Shown here: positions 1 to 33,003 of the stretch, one piece after another
Layout: every line of letters begins with the position of its first letter
How positions within the stretch are numbered: position 1 is the stretch's first letter
The notes under the pieces: model-generated
What the model was told of the DNA's origin: nothing
Database searches by the model: none
What the model saw: only the letters and a program-made list of their open reading frames with translations
Translations under genes and position numbers: made by a program
Origin: Cinclus cinclus
Taxonomy: Eukaryota; Chordata; Aves; Passeriformes; Cinclidae
Direction: 5' to 3'
DNA length: 64,000 bases
NCBI RefSeq assembly: GCF_963662255.1
Contig: NC_085049.1
Span: forward strand, 59,381,158-59,445,157

Positions 1-321
1 AGGAACTGCTCCTGCTACTGCCTTGCAGTGTCTGCAATATTTCTGACCCTGGTCAAACCTCGGCTAGAGCTGTAGTAAGACAACAACCTGAAGCAGTAAC
101 AAGCAGTGTGTAGAGGAAATGAGCTGCAAGTGTGCAAAACAGTCAGAGACCCTTAGAATGAAGAGAGTTACAACACCCCAAAAAGCTTTGCAAACCCATC
201 AACAGGGGAAGAAAGGTTCAAGGTATCGCAAACGAGTGCCAATCATCCCAGCACTAATTTCGGCAGCTCAGAGCCCTTTAAAGGTAAGCATGGCTACTAT
301 GTAGCTGGGATGGCAACTTAC
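1..321 (-). other. PHF5A: PHF5A intron 3 (partial)
   Basis: This stretch follows the donor site of PHF5A exon 3 and runs off the left edge. I looked on the minus strand for the final PHF5A exon, a lysine/arginine-rich end after the zinc fingers, and did not find it, so that exon must lie outside the window. I see no repeat or other gene here. Confidence 0.8.
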
Positions 322-3220
322 ATCTTTTTCCTGGATGGTGCACTCCTTGCAGTAGTAGGCGTCAGACACTCCGGGCCCTCCGCAGATGACACATCGGCCC
401 TGGTAGGAGCCGTAGTTACACTCGTCACAGATGCGCACCAGGGTGCACGGCCGCACGTAGGAGTCACAGATCACACACTTGCCATCACCTGCGAGCACAG
501 CACAGCCTTTGCTTACAGAATGTCCTTTTTGCCACCCCCACATCAGAGGAAAAGCTTCCTGGTCAAATAAATTTCCTGCACAATCAAAGACAATGCAGCT
601 GAACCGCAGAAGCGTGGCTTGCTAGCACAGGGCATGACTGTATTGAGCACAGACTTGAGAGGAACGAGGGCAGTGGTCTGCAATATTTGAGGAGTTTTTA
701 AAACTTAGTCATGCATTCACAGTCAGAGAAGAAACCCAAAATTACTTCTTTGTGATTAGCCAAGGCTTGCTTAGATTGGACCACTACTTTTGTTCTACAA
801 CTTTTCCTGACTTATTCACTTGCAAAAGAAAAAAAGCCAGACTGACAGGACCAGAGTCCTTACCTACACAGAAGCAGCAGCATAAGCTTCTCGCACAGTG
901 CCACATCAACAAAAGTCTGGAGTTACTACCCTCAAAGAGATAAAGAGGTTGTACTCACGGTCTCTTTAATCAAGGAGAATTACCAAAGAGATAAGAGATT
1001 GGACTCATGGTCTCTTTAATCCTTCATCTGTGAGAAGGCCAAAGAAAGGGCGAACTGGCATAAGCAGCCATTTCACAAAAGCTGCTCTTGCACTCTCACA
1101 AGGAACTGAGTGAAATTCAAGTACTCATATCATACAGGCAAGGAGCCATCAGATGCCAGTGACAGTTTCTGCTGAGGTGGACCTTAACCAAAACACTGAC
1201 CTACGGATGAAAGGCTGAAGCCTTTCATATCCTATTACCAGTTCCCAAGGTATTTAATCCTGACTCCCCTAAACAGCTTGCCTAACCTGCTCTTAAATCT
1301 CTGGAATGACAGCCCTCAGCTACTACCAATGGGAATCTGTTTCACTGTCAGGTGCTCTTGAAAATGATCTTACTTCAGACTGTCCTCCTACCACTTCACT
1401 TCTTCTCACACTATTTTTGAGTCATAAACTACTCATCTCGTTTTTTCTGTTCCCCTACATGACCTAATGACAGATCACAAGGATCTAACAACCGATCATA
1501 CTCTCTCTTCCATTTCACAGCTAAGCATTTATTTCTGTGGAGTTTTTTTCCTGCTCTAACTTTAGATGTTTGCTCTCCATTTTTTCTTCTTCTAGACACT
1601 AATGGGATCCTTTCTCATAGTATGATGAAACCAGAATCCAAAAAAGCTTTTTTTCCCTGCTTTGAAATGATCTGGATGATATTTTGGTATTCCAGATTAC
1701 AAGGATCCAGTGAAGCAATCACTGTAGCCTCAGCCACTGGAAATGCTGGCAGCAGGTACTCTAAAACTGCCTTTGTGTGAGAGTCTGTTTGAGCTTGCAA
1801 CTTTTTAAATATTCCTTGAGCTACACTTGCAGCATTAAGGTAATTGTTCTCTTCTCAAAGAGTGACATCAAGTTTGTGGTTAAAGCAAAAATAGATTCCA
1901 ACCTTTGAATCCAAACTGCATGCTGTAACCACAACACCATGTTCTCAAGCAACTAAATCTGGATGCTATACTTACATTTTTCACAGAGTCTTCCAATTGC
2001 TGAAAAAAAAAAAAAAAGAATATTTGAGGCGGGAGAAAAATCTAAGTAACTACAAGCTTGAATGTCAAATAATTATCTTCTGCAATGAGCAGTCTTTAAA
2101 ACAGAAACAGTTTGAGCATAAATACAAACATTCATGATAAACAATATATACCCTCCTGGATACATTTACCAAGACCAAAGATGCACCGAGAATGTACAAT
2201 GACACCCCTCAGCAGTAAGAAAACCTACATTCATCATTCCATTTCAAAGACAGCCAGTGTGTCTGACTGAAGGAAACGCTGCACATGAGTTTTGGCACAG
2301 CTTTTACACTGGTTTTAGTAGCAGGGGGAAAACAAAATCAAATGTTTGTTTAAAGCAGCCCAAACATTTTGCTTTAGGACAAAAACTTTCTTTGGTTTAG
2401 AACATGAAGGTAGTTAAATGTACCTTGGAAGACTTGTTACTTGTCTGGGACACTCACAACAATGATGTTAGGAACTTGGATAAATGCCATAAATATCCAG
2501 TTTCAAAGACTAGATGTCCACATTCACAAAGACTAAATAGTGATTTAGCTTAAGTCTGAGACAAGGGATTTGTTAGGACGTGACTTTTAAACATAGATAG
2601 ATGGTTAGAAGCACTGACTATTCCAAAGAGTGATTTCCTATGGACAGTGCAGCTGAACGTTTTACGTTTATGGATCTTGCAGAGAGCTGCTCGCTAAATT
2701 TGCTTTTCCAAGGAGTGCCAAAACCGTGGAAGGGATACCTCAACTTCTAACTTTGTAAAAGAGTTCTCTGAACCTTGCCCAAAGGCTGACTCAGATGCAA
2801 CAAGGATTAATCCCGTTATCCGTATTACAGGGATAACCCGGAAGATAACTTTTGTCTCGCAGCCAAAAAGAAGCTCCCAAACGCTGCTGGATCCGTAACG
2901 CACGGCGGGACACCGAAACAGAAGGAAAATAAAAGGAAAACTAAACATGGAGGGAGGGAGGGAGGGAGGAGAGGGTGGCGCCGCCCTTCACCGGGCCTAA
3001 CGGCCGCGCGCGCGCCCATCGCCCGGTAACGGGCCCACACGCGCGCGCCCATCGCCCGGTAACGGGCCCACACGCGTGCGCGCCTCCCGCTCGCCCCGCG
3101 GCGGGAAAACGGGAGAAGGAACCACCCCCCCCCTCCAATCCTCATCCCCCCCAACCCCCGGCACTCACCGACACCCGCCTGCTTACGGCAGAAGATAAGG
3201 TCCGGGTGGTGCTTAGCCAT
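322..3220 (-). CDS. PHF5A: PHD finger protein 5A (SF3b subunit), 3' end missing
   Basis: PHF5A (SF3b14b, Rds3 family) is a small zinc-knuckle protein of the SF3b complex of the U2 snRNP. It helps recognise the intron branch point in the nucleus. Coding exons on the minus strand are 3220-3169 ([17 protein letters not shown]), 1999-1976 (AIGRLCEK) and 488-322 (from [10 protein letters not shown] to CTIQEKD). The split codons join in frame: G+CA at the first junction and T+GT at the second. This gives 81 of about 110 residues. Cysteines at 11, 23, 26, 30, 33, 40, 46, 49, 58, 61, 72 and 75, mostly in CxxC pairs, form the zinc-binding knot, and all expected ones up to residue 75 are present. The last roughly 29 residues are encoded off the left edge. 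The gene shares a head-to-head promoter with ACO2. Identity is close to certain because this protein is almost invariant in animals. Confidence 0.97.
933..1021. repeat. Two-copy imperfect direct repeat, period about 51
   Basis: A 38-39 base segment beginning CAAAGAGATAA and ending TCTCTTTAATC occurs at 933-971 and again at 984-1021 with a few substitutions. Each copy also carries AAAGAGA and TCTCTTT as inverted arms. It lies in PHF5A intron 2. Confidence 0.75.
1276..1480 (-). mobile_element. Possible ancient CR1 LINE fragment
   Basis: The order of phrases such as TTGCCTAACCTGCTCTTAAA, then GAATCTGTTTCACTGTCAGG, resembles the antisense of the 3' part of old CR1 elements. Divergence is high and no coding potential survives, so the borders are approximate and the call is tentative. 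Confidence 0.4.
2951..2971. repeat. (AGGG)n microsatellite
   Basis: About five tandem AGGG units lie at the edge of the CpG-rich zone in PHF5A intron 1. Confidence 0.9.
3007..3072. repeat. Exact 33-base tandem duplication
   Basis: Two identical adjacent 33-base units at 3007-3039 and 3040-3072 each contain a CG run, the short inverted repeat CCCGGTAACGGG (CCCG/CGGG arms) and a CCCACA end. They lie in the GC-rich start of PHF5A intron 1, about 150 bases inside the coding start. Confidence 0.92.
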
Positions 3221-3541
3221 GGCGAGGCGATGCCCCCCCGGCGCAGCTGCTGCGGCCCCGCGGAGCCCTCACCGCCGCACCGCCCCCGGGTCCTGGCCGG
3301 GGTGAGAGAAGCGCCTGCCAAAGCGCTTCCCCCGAACGCGAAAACGCCGGGGAATATCGAGATAAACCCTCCCCCCTAAAGCCACTCCATCTCTATCCTC
3401 TCCCCGACCGGAACAACCCCACGTGGCAGCCGACGATCCTCTCCCTGTCGCGGCTGTCTCCCTGCCAGGACCCGCGCGGTCACGCCCCCGCGCGCGCGCC
3501 GGAGATGTCAAAGGGCCGCGTGACGCCATCGCGGCGCGACT
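3221..3541. promoter_or_regulatory. Bidirectional CpG-rich promoter of PHF5A and ACO2
   Basis: The two start codons point away from each other and are only 342 bases apart (3220 on minus, 3563 on plus), so both promoters and 5' UTRs must lie here. The sequence is very rich in CpG and has no TATA box. Visible motifs are a CACGTG E-box at 3420-3425 and an ACCGGAA ETS-type site just before it. The exact transcription starts cannot be read from sequence. Confidence 0.85.
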
Positions 3542-3562
3542 CCATCTTTGTCAGTGAACAAA

Positions 3563-3566
<4 letters not shown>
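3542..3566 (+). promoter_or_regulatory. ACO2: Iron-responsive element in the ACO2 5' UTR
   Basis: The RNA folds as a canonical IRE. The lower stem is CCAU (3542-3545) with AUGG (3563-3566), there is an unpaired C at 3546, the upper stem is UUUGU (3547-3551) with ACAAA (3558-3562), and the apical loop is CAGUGA (3552-3557). All nine pairs are Watson-Crick. Mitochondrial aconitase mRNA is an established IRP1/IRP2 target, repressed when iron is low. Here the start codon itself is part of the lower stem. Confidence 0.95.
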
Positions 3567-25223
<21,657 letters not shown>

Positions 25224-25303
25224 GTGCGCACAATGCCCCAGTGCACTGGACTCGATTCAGCTTTGGCATTTTCATGAAAGTGCAATTCCATGCCTACTGT
25301 TGG

Positions 25304-25309
25304 AATAAA
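25304..25309 (+). terminator. ACO2: ACO2 proximal poly(A) signal
   Basis: An AATAAA lies 81 bases after the stop codon, followed by T-rich sequence. It would give a very short 3' UTR. Confidence 0.6.
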
Positions 25310-25553
25310 TGTCTGATCAAATGTAACCATAGCTTCCTTTTTGTTATAGTACTTCCTCTTCACTGACACCATGAAAAGGGAGTGCAGCTAGGCTTACTTT
25401 TGTCTTTTAAATTTCCCAGCTCCCTTTTTCTATTTTGGCTCAATTTCAGTTTTCCCACAGTTATTTATATTTGGAAATAACCAGCGAAGGTGGGTTTGTC
25501 TGCTCAGTTGGTTGTTTTCTGCCCATTCACTTTACTGATGGCTAAAGACTTAA

Positions 25554-25559
25554 AATAAA
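25554..25559 (+). terminator. ACO2: ACO2 distal poly(A) signal
   Basis: A second AATAAA about 330 bases after the stop codon is followed by a TCTTCTGTTATGTGTT downstream region, typical of cleavage sites. It is probably the main end of the ACO2 transcript. Confidence 0.7.
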
Positions 25560-25579
25560 GAATGTGACCATCTCTTCTG

Positions 25580-27539
25580 TTATGTGTTAATTGTATTCAT
25601 CATCCTAATCCCTGTTAGGGATTGTTGCTGGGAGGGTGGGAAAGAACTTTTTGTAAATCACTGCTATAATGAGATAAAAAACAAACTGAACAATAACTCA
25701 GTGTGGTAAAAAAAGAACCCTCACAGTTGTCCTGGACTGTTTAGCTCTTGACATTAACCTACTGCAGGCTACACTTGTGATTATGACCACCTTCCCCCCT
25801 CCATTCCTGTCCAGGGCAACAGTGCCACTCTTACAGCGATGACGAGCTTTCAAAGAACACCTGCTGTATCTGCTTTCCCAGCACTGTACACTTAGCTAGT
25901 TTCCTAAAGCACAACTTAAGACTCCTCATCATCTGCTCTTTCATGAGAACAGCACACAAAACCTCATCATTACCCCCTCACTATACTCCTGGGAGCCCTG
26001 ACCCTGTCCAGAAGGAGCTGAGCAAAACAGCTACCTGGAGTAATTGGACTGTTCCCTTCTCCTTGCCCTGGAACTATCCCAGAACAGCCTGTGTGGAAGC
26101 TCCTCACTTGTTTCACCCAAATTTCCACATATACAAACAGCTGGGGGGTTTCTGTAAACAGTTGTTTCTACCACAGCTAGATGGTTGCATGTGTGTGCAC
26201 TGCTGCTCTGTAGGTGGCATTCAGTAAGCTTTTTGTATGCACAGATGGACCTCAGTTACTATGTGAACCTAAAGAATTCTAGGCTCCCTTTTAATTAGGG
26301 CATTGCACCAGGAATAACAGTTGAGAATTAAGGGGTTCTAGCGACGCTGCAGGGAGGGCGCTGATGACTCAGGCTTTGTTTTCACAGTTGGAGGTTAAGC
26401 AGACCCACTATCCCAGGGAATTACAGCTCCTTCCTGCCAAACGTGGCTGGCTTTGTAATTATGTGCAACATCACTCTCTTGGCAATGGGCCCTGAATTGA
26501 TTTTACTCACTGTTTTGTTCCCTCCTTTCCTTGTACTGCTGTCAGGGAGGGTGATGGCAATTGTTTGTCATTGGCTGTTAGCACAGAGCAAAGCATTGGT
26601 CTCAACTTGGTCTGCCTTGAAATCCAAGTAGCTAAACTGCAGGAGGCAAGTGTTTTCTTCCTGCTAGGCAGGAAGCTAATAGTTTCCCCACAAATTGTAC
26701 AGGAAGGCAGGCTGTGTGGTTTTTACTATTTATTTCACTTACAGTATTAACACCCCCCACAAACAAGGATTTAGCTTGCTCAACACAGCCTTGGTCCCTT
26801 TCAGTCCATAATTTCATATTTTCAGTCAAACTCCTGCAAATTTCAGCTCATTCTGCATAAATACAGCCCACCCAAAAAAGTCATTCCATTCAGCACAATA
26901 AGCAGCCTGTTGTTTTCCACAGTGGTCATCTTCACTAAGCCTGGGTTACTTTTGGGTAAACTGTCATTCCTGTTCCTTCTGGCTGCCTTCATCCATGGGT
27001 AAAGTTCCAATTCTTAGCAGAACACCACCTCCCCTGCTCACCCAGCAGCAGCATTTTCCAGGTCTCCAGCGTACCACACCTCTACTAACTCCAGCCTTTT
27101 GATGTCTCTTCTTAATTTCCTGTCAAAAGAAGGGCAAGTTTCTACTCCTCTGAGATCAGGATCCCAGCCTAAGGAGTAGTACTTCTTGACAGGTATTCTC
27201 TTCTGCTTTTACTCACTGAAGTCAACTCCTTCCTTAATTCAGGCAAGCAAAGACCTCCACAATTTTCCCTCCGGGGCAGGAGACCAAACCTCCAGCTGAG
27301 TTTGTAGCTGGTGTGCTCAAGGCTTTTTGTGCCTGCAAATTCACTTCTGCACATCAGTGAAGACATTACTTGAAAGCAACTGTCTCTCTCTGGCAGCTTG
27401 GAAGCTGAAGAAAAAAAACAAGAGAATGGCAGGTCTAATTCCTTATTCAGCTTCAGAGGAGTGATGAGCATCAGCAGGGTTCCATTATCCCCAAAACACC
27501 CACTGGAAAGACTTTCTGTGGAGCAGGCTCTGATGGCAG
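25580..27539. other. ACO2/POLR3H tail-to-tail interval and POLR3H 3' UTR
   Basis: The ACO2 transcript probably ends near 25.58 kb. The POLR3H 3' UTR extends down from 27539 to perhaps 26.7 kb. The remaining roughly 1.1 kb between them has no gene or repeat that I recognise. Confidence 0.7.
26729..26734 (-). terminator. POLR3H: Candidate POLR3H poly(A) signal
   Basis: On the minus strand this reads AATAAA about 800 bases after the POLR3H stop codon. It is the best candidate I see in the interval, but no transcript evidence is available. Confidence 0.45.
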
Positions 27540-30500
27540 CTAGCTGTTTGTCCACCACGACAAGAGTCCCAGGCCAGGCTCACTGATTGATCCCTGTTCA
27601 GAGAGAAAAGACGAGAGCATGCAGTTGTAAACTGCATAGAGAACAGAGGAAAATGCCTAAAAATACATCTCTCTCTTTTAAGTTATGGAACACAGCTGCC
27701 ACTGGTTCAGATCCACCTTTTTCATGCATTGTACTCAGGTGGGTTTTATGCCAGAACACTGCAAGGAAAGACTGTTCAGCTGCCACATAAGCCTTGATGT
27801 GTTGCTCCCAGCTCTGTACTCTTCATGCACACGCAGTTTGATTTAAATCAGCCTCCCAGGGGGAACTACCAACAACCACAAAGTGTTCCAGTGAAAACAC
27901 CCAGAAAAAAGAGCAACCAAAAGAACCTCATTTCTCCCCTTTTCCACTCCTTTCATTTTGTGACTGCTTCATGGTCACCTTAAAGGAATCAGTTCCTTGC
28001 AAAAGGGGTGCTATTTTAGACACTGAATAAACCACAACATTCACAAGGCCGTAAGAATTAATGCACATAATTACCACAAGAGTGTAGGGTGCCTCTTTCT
28101 TCTGGACTTCTTCTGCAGCATTTGAAGTGGAAGCCTCTGCAGAGCTTGGACCGGTTGGTGACGTATCAACAAACGACTCATCCACGACTCGGAAGCGGAT
28201 CTCTTCCCCAATGTCCATGTAAAGGTCATGGGCCCCTTCTTCTGTCTCATATTCCCACACCCACACCTGCTCTGCTTCATCACTGGCCAAGGATTAAGGA
28301 GGGAAACAGTACTCTGCTTGACAGATCACTTTCTGACAGTTCTAAGAATAGATTTGATTCAAAGCCTTTTCAGTTATTTCCCAAACTGCCATGTGCTGTC
28401 CCAGGTCATTGTCTGAGCAGCCCAGGACACCCATCATCCTGGATTTCCTGCATCAAGCTGTATGCTGCTGGTCTACACATCCCCCAAAAAAACCCAGCAG
28501 CAGAAAAGACCCCCAGACAAGCAAAACCCCTCAGACCCAAGACAACATCGCCTACCGCACCGAAGTACATCAGACGCACGTGTACGTAGACACTACACGA
28601 TGTGGTAAAACCTGCACTCTATCTTCAGCAGCAGCCAAGACTGGAGGCAGGGATTACAGCTGGGCAGGGGACACTGCCATTCATTTCTACCAGCGGGCAC
28701 AATGATCCTGCAAAACCTAATGAGCGTGAGGGCCTGTCTAGCTGTGATAACAGTCTGTGGGACTTGCCCGACAGAAGGGCTTAGCTTCTGCCACTGAGCA
28801 CCTTCATTGTTGCAGTAGTGAATGCCTGTTGGGCCAGCACTGCACAATCTTTTGAAATGAAGTAGTAAAGTTATCAAAGGTGATCAAAGGATACAATTTA
28901 GCTGGCTGCTGCAGGGATTCTGGTGGGATGACAATATCATCAAAGAATCCAATAGAAACTGCGGAGAAAAGAATTTGGTTAAGACTGAAACAATTCTTTC
29001 CAAATGATGTTCCACAGCAATTCCTAAAATGCATTTCTAGGCTCATTCTCCTTCCTCTCTCAGGAAGGATATTGAGATTATGCAGGAATTATTCTTTGAG
29101 CCACAATGCTCAATTTCAGTTGGCAGCAAAGCAACCACCCAGCTGAAAGTACATAGAGCAACAGAGGACACAGTCTTTGCGCCCGCTGGGAAAGGAAAAG
29201 GTTGTTTGGAGCAGGAATGGAAATGAAAGCGTTCCAAGAAATGAGTCAGATGCTATAGAGGTCTGTGACAAAAAAGAGCTTAGAAATCACAGATGTAGTA
29301 TGTTAAATAAAGACCAATATAAAGTTAGAACGGCCCCCACACCCCCCTTGAGATTTCATGATGTTGAATTTTATCAGGGAATGGACCATGCCCAAATTCA
29401 GCAACAAAGCAGCCAAGGTAACCTTACTGTCCTAATTTAACAAGTGAGCAGCAGAGTTCCCTTGAATGGAAGACTCTGAGAGGAAAGGAAAGTCACTCAT
29501 CAATTATATATTCCATGACTCTGGCAGCACTTAGTGCTCACAAAGACATTTCTCTGACATGGTTTCAGGTACAGGAAATGAACAAAAATTTGCACTATAG
29601 AAAAAATACATCAGACCAACACAAGCCAATAGTTCTGCTTTGAAAAAAACAAATTCTGTTAACTGAAGCAAGGAAAGGAATCCAGTCTACACTCCAGATG
29701 GGCTTGCCTGTTACTCTTGGGCAAAAGCAAAAGGGAGCATGGACAAAACCATCAAGATCAGGGGAAGCTGCCAGGCTCAAACCAACCACCCTCAAATCAG
29801 AGCAGCAGTAGAGGCCTGTAACAGCCATTAACCAGCCCACAGAGAGCATTATGCCAGCCAAAATCAGTGTCTCAACAGAGCCAAGAACTCTGCAGCTCAC
29901 GTGTCCCTGATGTCAGAAGTTGCGGTTTACCGTGGACGCCATCCTGACTGCAGCTTTTAATCTGTCCAATCAGAATCTCATCCAGGAAGGGATGGAAGAC
30001 CACATAGCGGAAATGCACTTAAAAGAAAACAGATCATTAATGTTATGTCCATGTTAGTAAACTATAGTCCTCCCACAGGGTGGCAGCCATTAAAACAAAA
30101 TCCCACATCCTGTATGCCCTCTAAAACAACAAGCTTCTTTTACAACTTCTTTACAGGCACTGATTAGATAGAAAAATGGAAATAAGAGTTCTGATTCCTA
30201 ACTGGTTTGTATAAATTCTGGCAGCAGCTGATCAACAGTGTACTGTTCCCAGCCTCAGTTTTACAAGAAGTTCACAGAAAGAAAGTGTAAGATGATAAAC
30301 ATGAAGCATGGCCTCTGAATAAGTTATGATGGAAGCACAATACTTCACTGTCAGAAGTATCAGCTGAAATTATACTTTCTTGTGATACTTCTGCCTTTTA
30401 TCTTTATCTGCAATGCTATATTTTCATTAAATTAAATATTTTAAATCACGTATTATCAGTTTAAACAAGGTCCTCTAACACACCTGGATTTTTCTCCAAG

Positions 30501-32993
30501 CTAGATAAAATGTTTCTAACTAAGCACATGGCATTTGCTATAACAAGAATGCTGAACTAAGACAATCTCAGCCAAATGATGCTTCTGAGAAATTTAATAT
30601 AATTTTAGCTGTACCTCCTCAGTGTTCCTCTTTTAAATTAGGCAGTGCATTAAAGAAAGAGTTATTACCAGACACAGTAGGATTTATCAAAGTGCTACCC
30701 CAGATTCTGAAAGCAGACTTTTTTCCCAAGCTCAGAGAGAAAAGTTCTCTTCTTTCAGTTAAAGGAGTAATTCTAAGTTAAGGAATTGAATGGAGATTAA
30801 AGCAAGCAGGAAAGCCTGACATCCTCCTTCAGTATTAGAGAAGCTTTTATTTGCAGGAAATGAGTTTGATTAATTTTTTTTGGAGTTAAAATTTAGACAA
30901 GGGGAGGCACATAGTCTGTGCAGTTCCCTTCTAACAGGAGATATTTCATGTGGTCAACCTATGTTTCCACACTGTAAACTGAAATTAGAAAAATGCATCT
31001 CTCACCAGTTTAACCCCTCATTTTAACTTAAAAGAAATTGTCTTTTAAGCACGCACTTCCAGTTTTTACTCAGATTTGCCAAGAGTCAAAGTAAAGAAAT
31101 TAGTCTTTTCTTATTAAAAAAAAATCACTAGAAATGTATGATGAACCAGATCTGTCTAAGTTTCAACAGAAGTGTCATAAAACTTCCAGCTAGTTCAAGA
31201 GCATTAAACACTGTGCAAATGCTATATGTAGACACAGGTTTCAACATCCTAGCTAGGGAAAATAAGCTTCAAAAATAAAAAATATCAGAGAAATGCAGAC
31301 CAATTATTACAACTTATTCTCTGTGTGCACACTTTCAATAATTTTCAGCTAAACTGACCCTTTCCTTATCCCACACCTATGGCTCTAATTGTAGAACAGA
31401 GATGGGCTGCTGGAGAAGGCAAGGACTGGCTATTTGAAGATGTATTTGTACCCAAAACTGCAAAGAAAACAGGAGACTTTCACCATGTTCCTCTTACCCT
31501 CTTAGCAAGGACAGAGTTAAGGCTGTGAACTTAAGGTTGTTACTTTCCCTAATAACTGAACTCGGCTTACATTTCCAGGTCATTAATTAACCTTGTGCAA
31601 CACAACATAACTGAGGAAAAGCACTTACCTTTGGTATGTGATGCACCATCGCCAGGAAATATGTATGAATCTTCCAGCTTTGTGATATCATACAGACAGA
31701 TGCAGAGCCCAACATTGTATACGACCTGAAAAAAAAAACAAAACAAATTAAGAGCAGTAAATCGAGCAGCCCACCAGGTACAATCAAGCTAACTATGGAA
31801 TTTATACATTACACACACCTTTTCAAAAGGCAGCCACAGAGGGATGGCAAGATGGGATGGAGGCTGTTTTGGAACACTGCCTTCAACACCACCAGCAGCA
31901 TAGGGGAACCCCAACCCGAGTGTTGTGGGAACACATTTTCACTGGCACTGGAAAGGACAGTGCTACAAAGAGTTTCCCTTGGGGAAATTGTCAGTGGTGA
32001 GAGAACTTAAGCTGCCAAGACAGTAAGCAGCTCCCCATCATTCACCAGCCCCACAGCTTGCCCAAATGCTAAACATGCTTTTTGCTAGAGTCATGCTCTC
32101 AGAAGGCTCTTCTCTAGGCTTGCCTTTGGGGAAACACAAGGCAAATTCTTGGTTCCTCTGCTACATCTGAGACAGCTTCACTACCTACAAAATTTGAGGC
32201 ATCTACCAGTCAGCAGCGGATGAATGAAGACTTTTGCTTTTCATAACCTGCCTGTATAATCTGCTATTCACAACCCTTCAGGTTGCTCTTTTGAGCTCCT
32301 TTCATGTTGACAGCTGCATTTTGAGTTTTGCACCTGCCTCATGTTGAAAGCTATACACTAATCACAGTCCCAGGAGTACACAGGGAAACCCTGACCTCCG
32401 GGTCCACCAGAAAAAACTTTTCATATCCTGCACCAAAGGCCAACTTCTTACTGCCACCATGTATTTCTTTACTAAGCACAGACCAAATCAGCTATTAACA
32501 ACCTCATTTCTCTTCCAGTATTACTGTTCCACATGTGTTTATACAGTTGGCTTTTTTTCTTTAAATCCCCCACTGGATGGATTAGTTTGCAATTGTCTTT
32601 TTCAGGTTGCGTTTTGGATTGCTCCTCTTAACACAAACCAGCAGCTGCTCTCACTTCTCTTCCACGCTTCTCTGCCCCATCTGGCGTCTCAGTATCTTCC
32701 CATTACATCAGCCATTAAAAAAATATCCTCTTTGAGATGATACCTGGCTGTCTCTTCGTTTACAGTCGTAGGGGGTGGCCTTCACATCTAAACCCACGCA
32801 CCTCAGTAGGCACAAACAAAAGGAAGAAACGCTCGTGAATGTTGTGATGCCTGCATCTACCTATACGTGACCCACGCTTTACCTTATTGGCCAATTTCTT
32901 GTTTAGCTCCTCAGCAATGGACTCGTTCAGTTTCCTTTCAAATTGCCAGGGAGGAATTCTTACAGTGTCAGTCATCTCCACCAGGACAAACAT
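27540..32993 (-). CDS. POLR3H: RNA polymerase III subunit RPC8 (Rpc25)
   Basis: RPC8 is the Pol III counterpart of RPB7. With CRCP (RPC9) it forms the stalk that binds initiation factors and emerging RNA in the nucleus. Coding exons on the minus strand are 32993-32883, 31725-31629, 30017-29931, 28958-28895, 28282-28075 and 27593-27540. They total 621 bases, giving 206 residues against 204 in human. The first half ([20 protein letters not shown] to [10 protein letters not shown]) is the SHS2-type N-terminal domain. The second half ([51 protein letters not shown]) is the OB-fold. The protein ends in the characteristic [11 protein letters not shown]. The acidic, low-complexity linker between [10 protein letters not shown] and KKEAPYTLV is the only variable part. 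The start codon has a perfect GCCACC Kozak context. All splice phases agree. Confidence 0.98.
27594..28894 (-). other. POLR3H: POLR3H introns 4 and 5 region
   Basis: Intron 5 is 27594-28074 and intron 4 is 28283-28894, with exon 5 between them. I see nothing else in either. Confidence 0.8.
28959..31628 (-). other. POLR3H: POLR3H introns 2 and 3 region
   Basis: Intron 3 is 28959-29930 and intron 2 is 30018-31628, with exon 3 (29931-30017) between them. The sequence is AT-rich with no recognisable repeat, exon or RNA gene. Confidence 0.8.
31726..32882 (-). other. POLR3H: POLR3H intron 1 (coding)
   Basis: This is the intron between the first two coding exons. I see no repeat or additional exon in it. 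Confidence 0.8.
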
Positions 32994-33003
32994 GGTGGCG
33001 GGG

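Larger units (their letters stand above)
489..1975 (-). other. PHF5A: PHF5A intron 2
   Basis: This is non-coding sequence between PHF5A exons 2 and 3. It contains a short tandem duplication near 0.93-1.02 kb and a possible degraded CR1 fragment near 1.3 kb. I see no other gene in it. Confidence 0.85.
2000..3168 (-). other. PHF5A: PHF5A intron 1
   Basis: This is the intron between PHF5A exons 1 and 2. Its promoter-proximal 250 bases are very GC-rich and hold a GGGA tract and an exact 33-base tandem duplication, listed separately. The rest is AT-rich with nothing recognisable. Confidence 0.85.

Noticed and set aside
860..915. Minus-strand VALCEKL-like peptide resembling PHF5A exon 2
   Set aside because: The true exon 2 (AIGRLCEK with correct acceptor, donor and phase) is at 1976-1999. 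This match lacks the full motif and splice sites.
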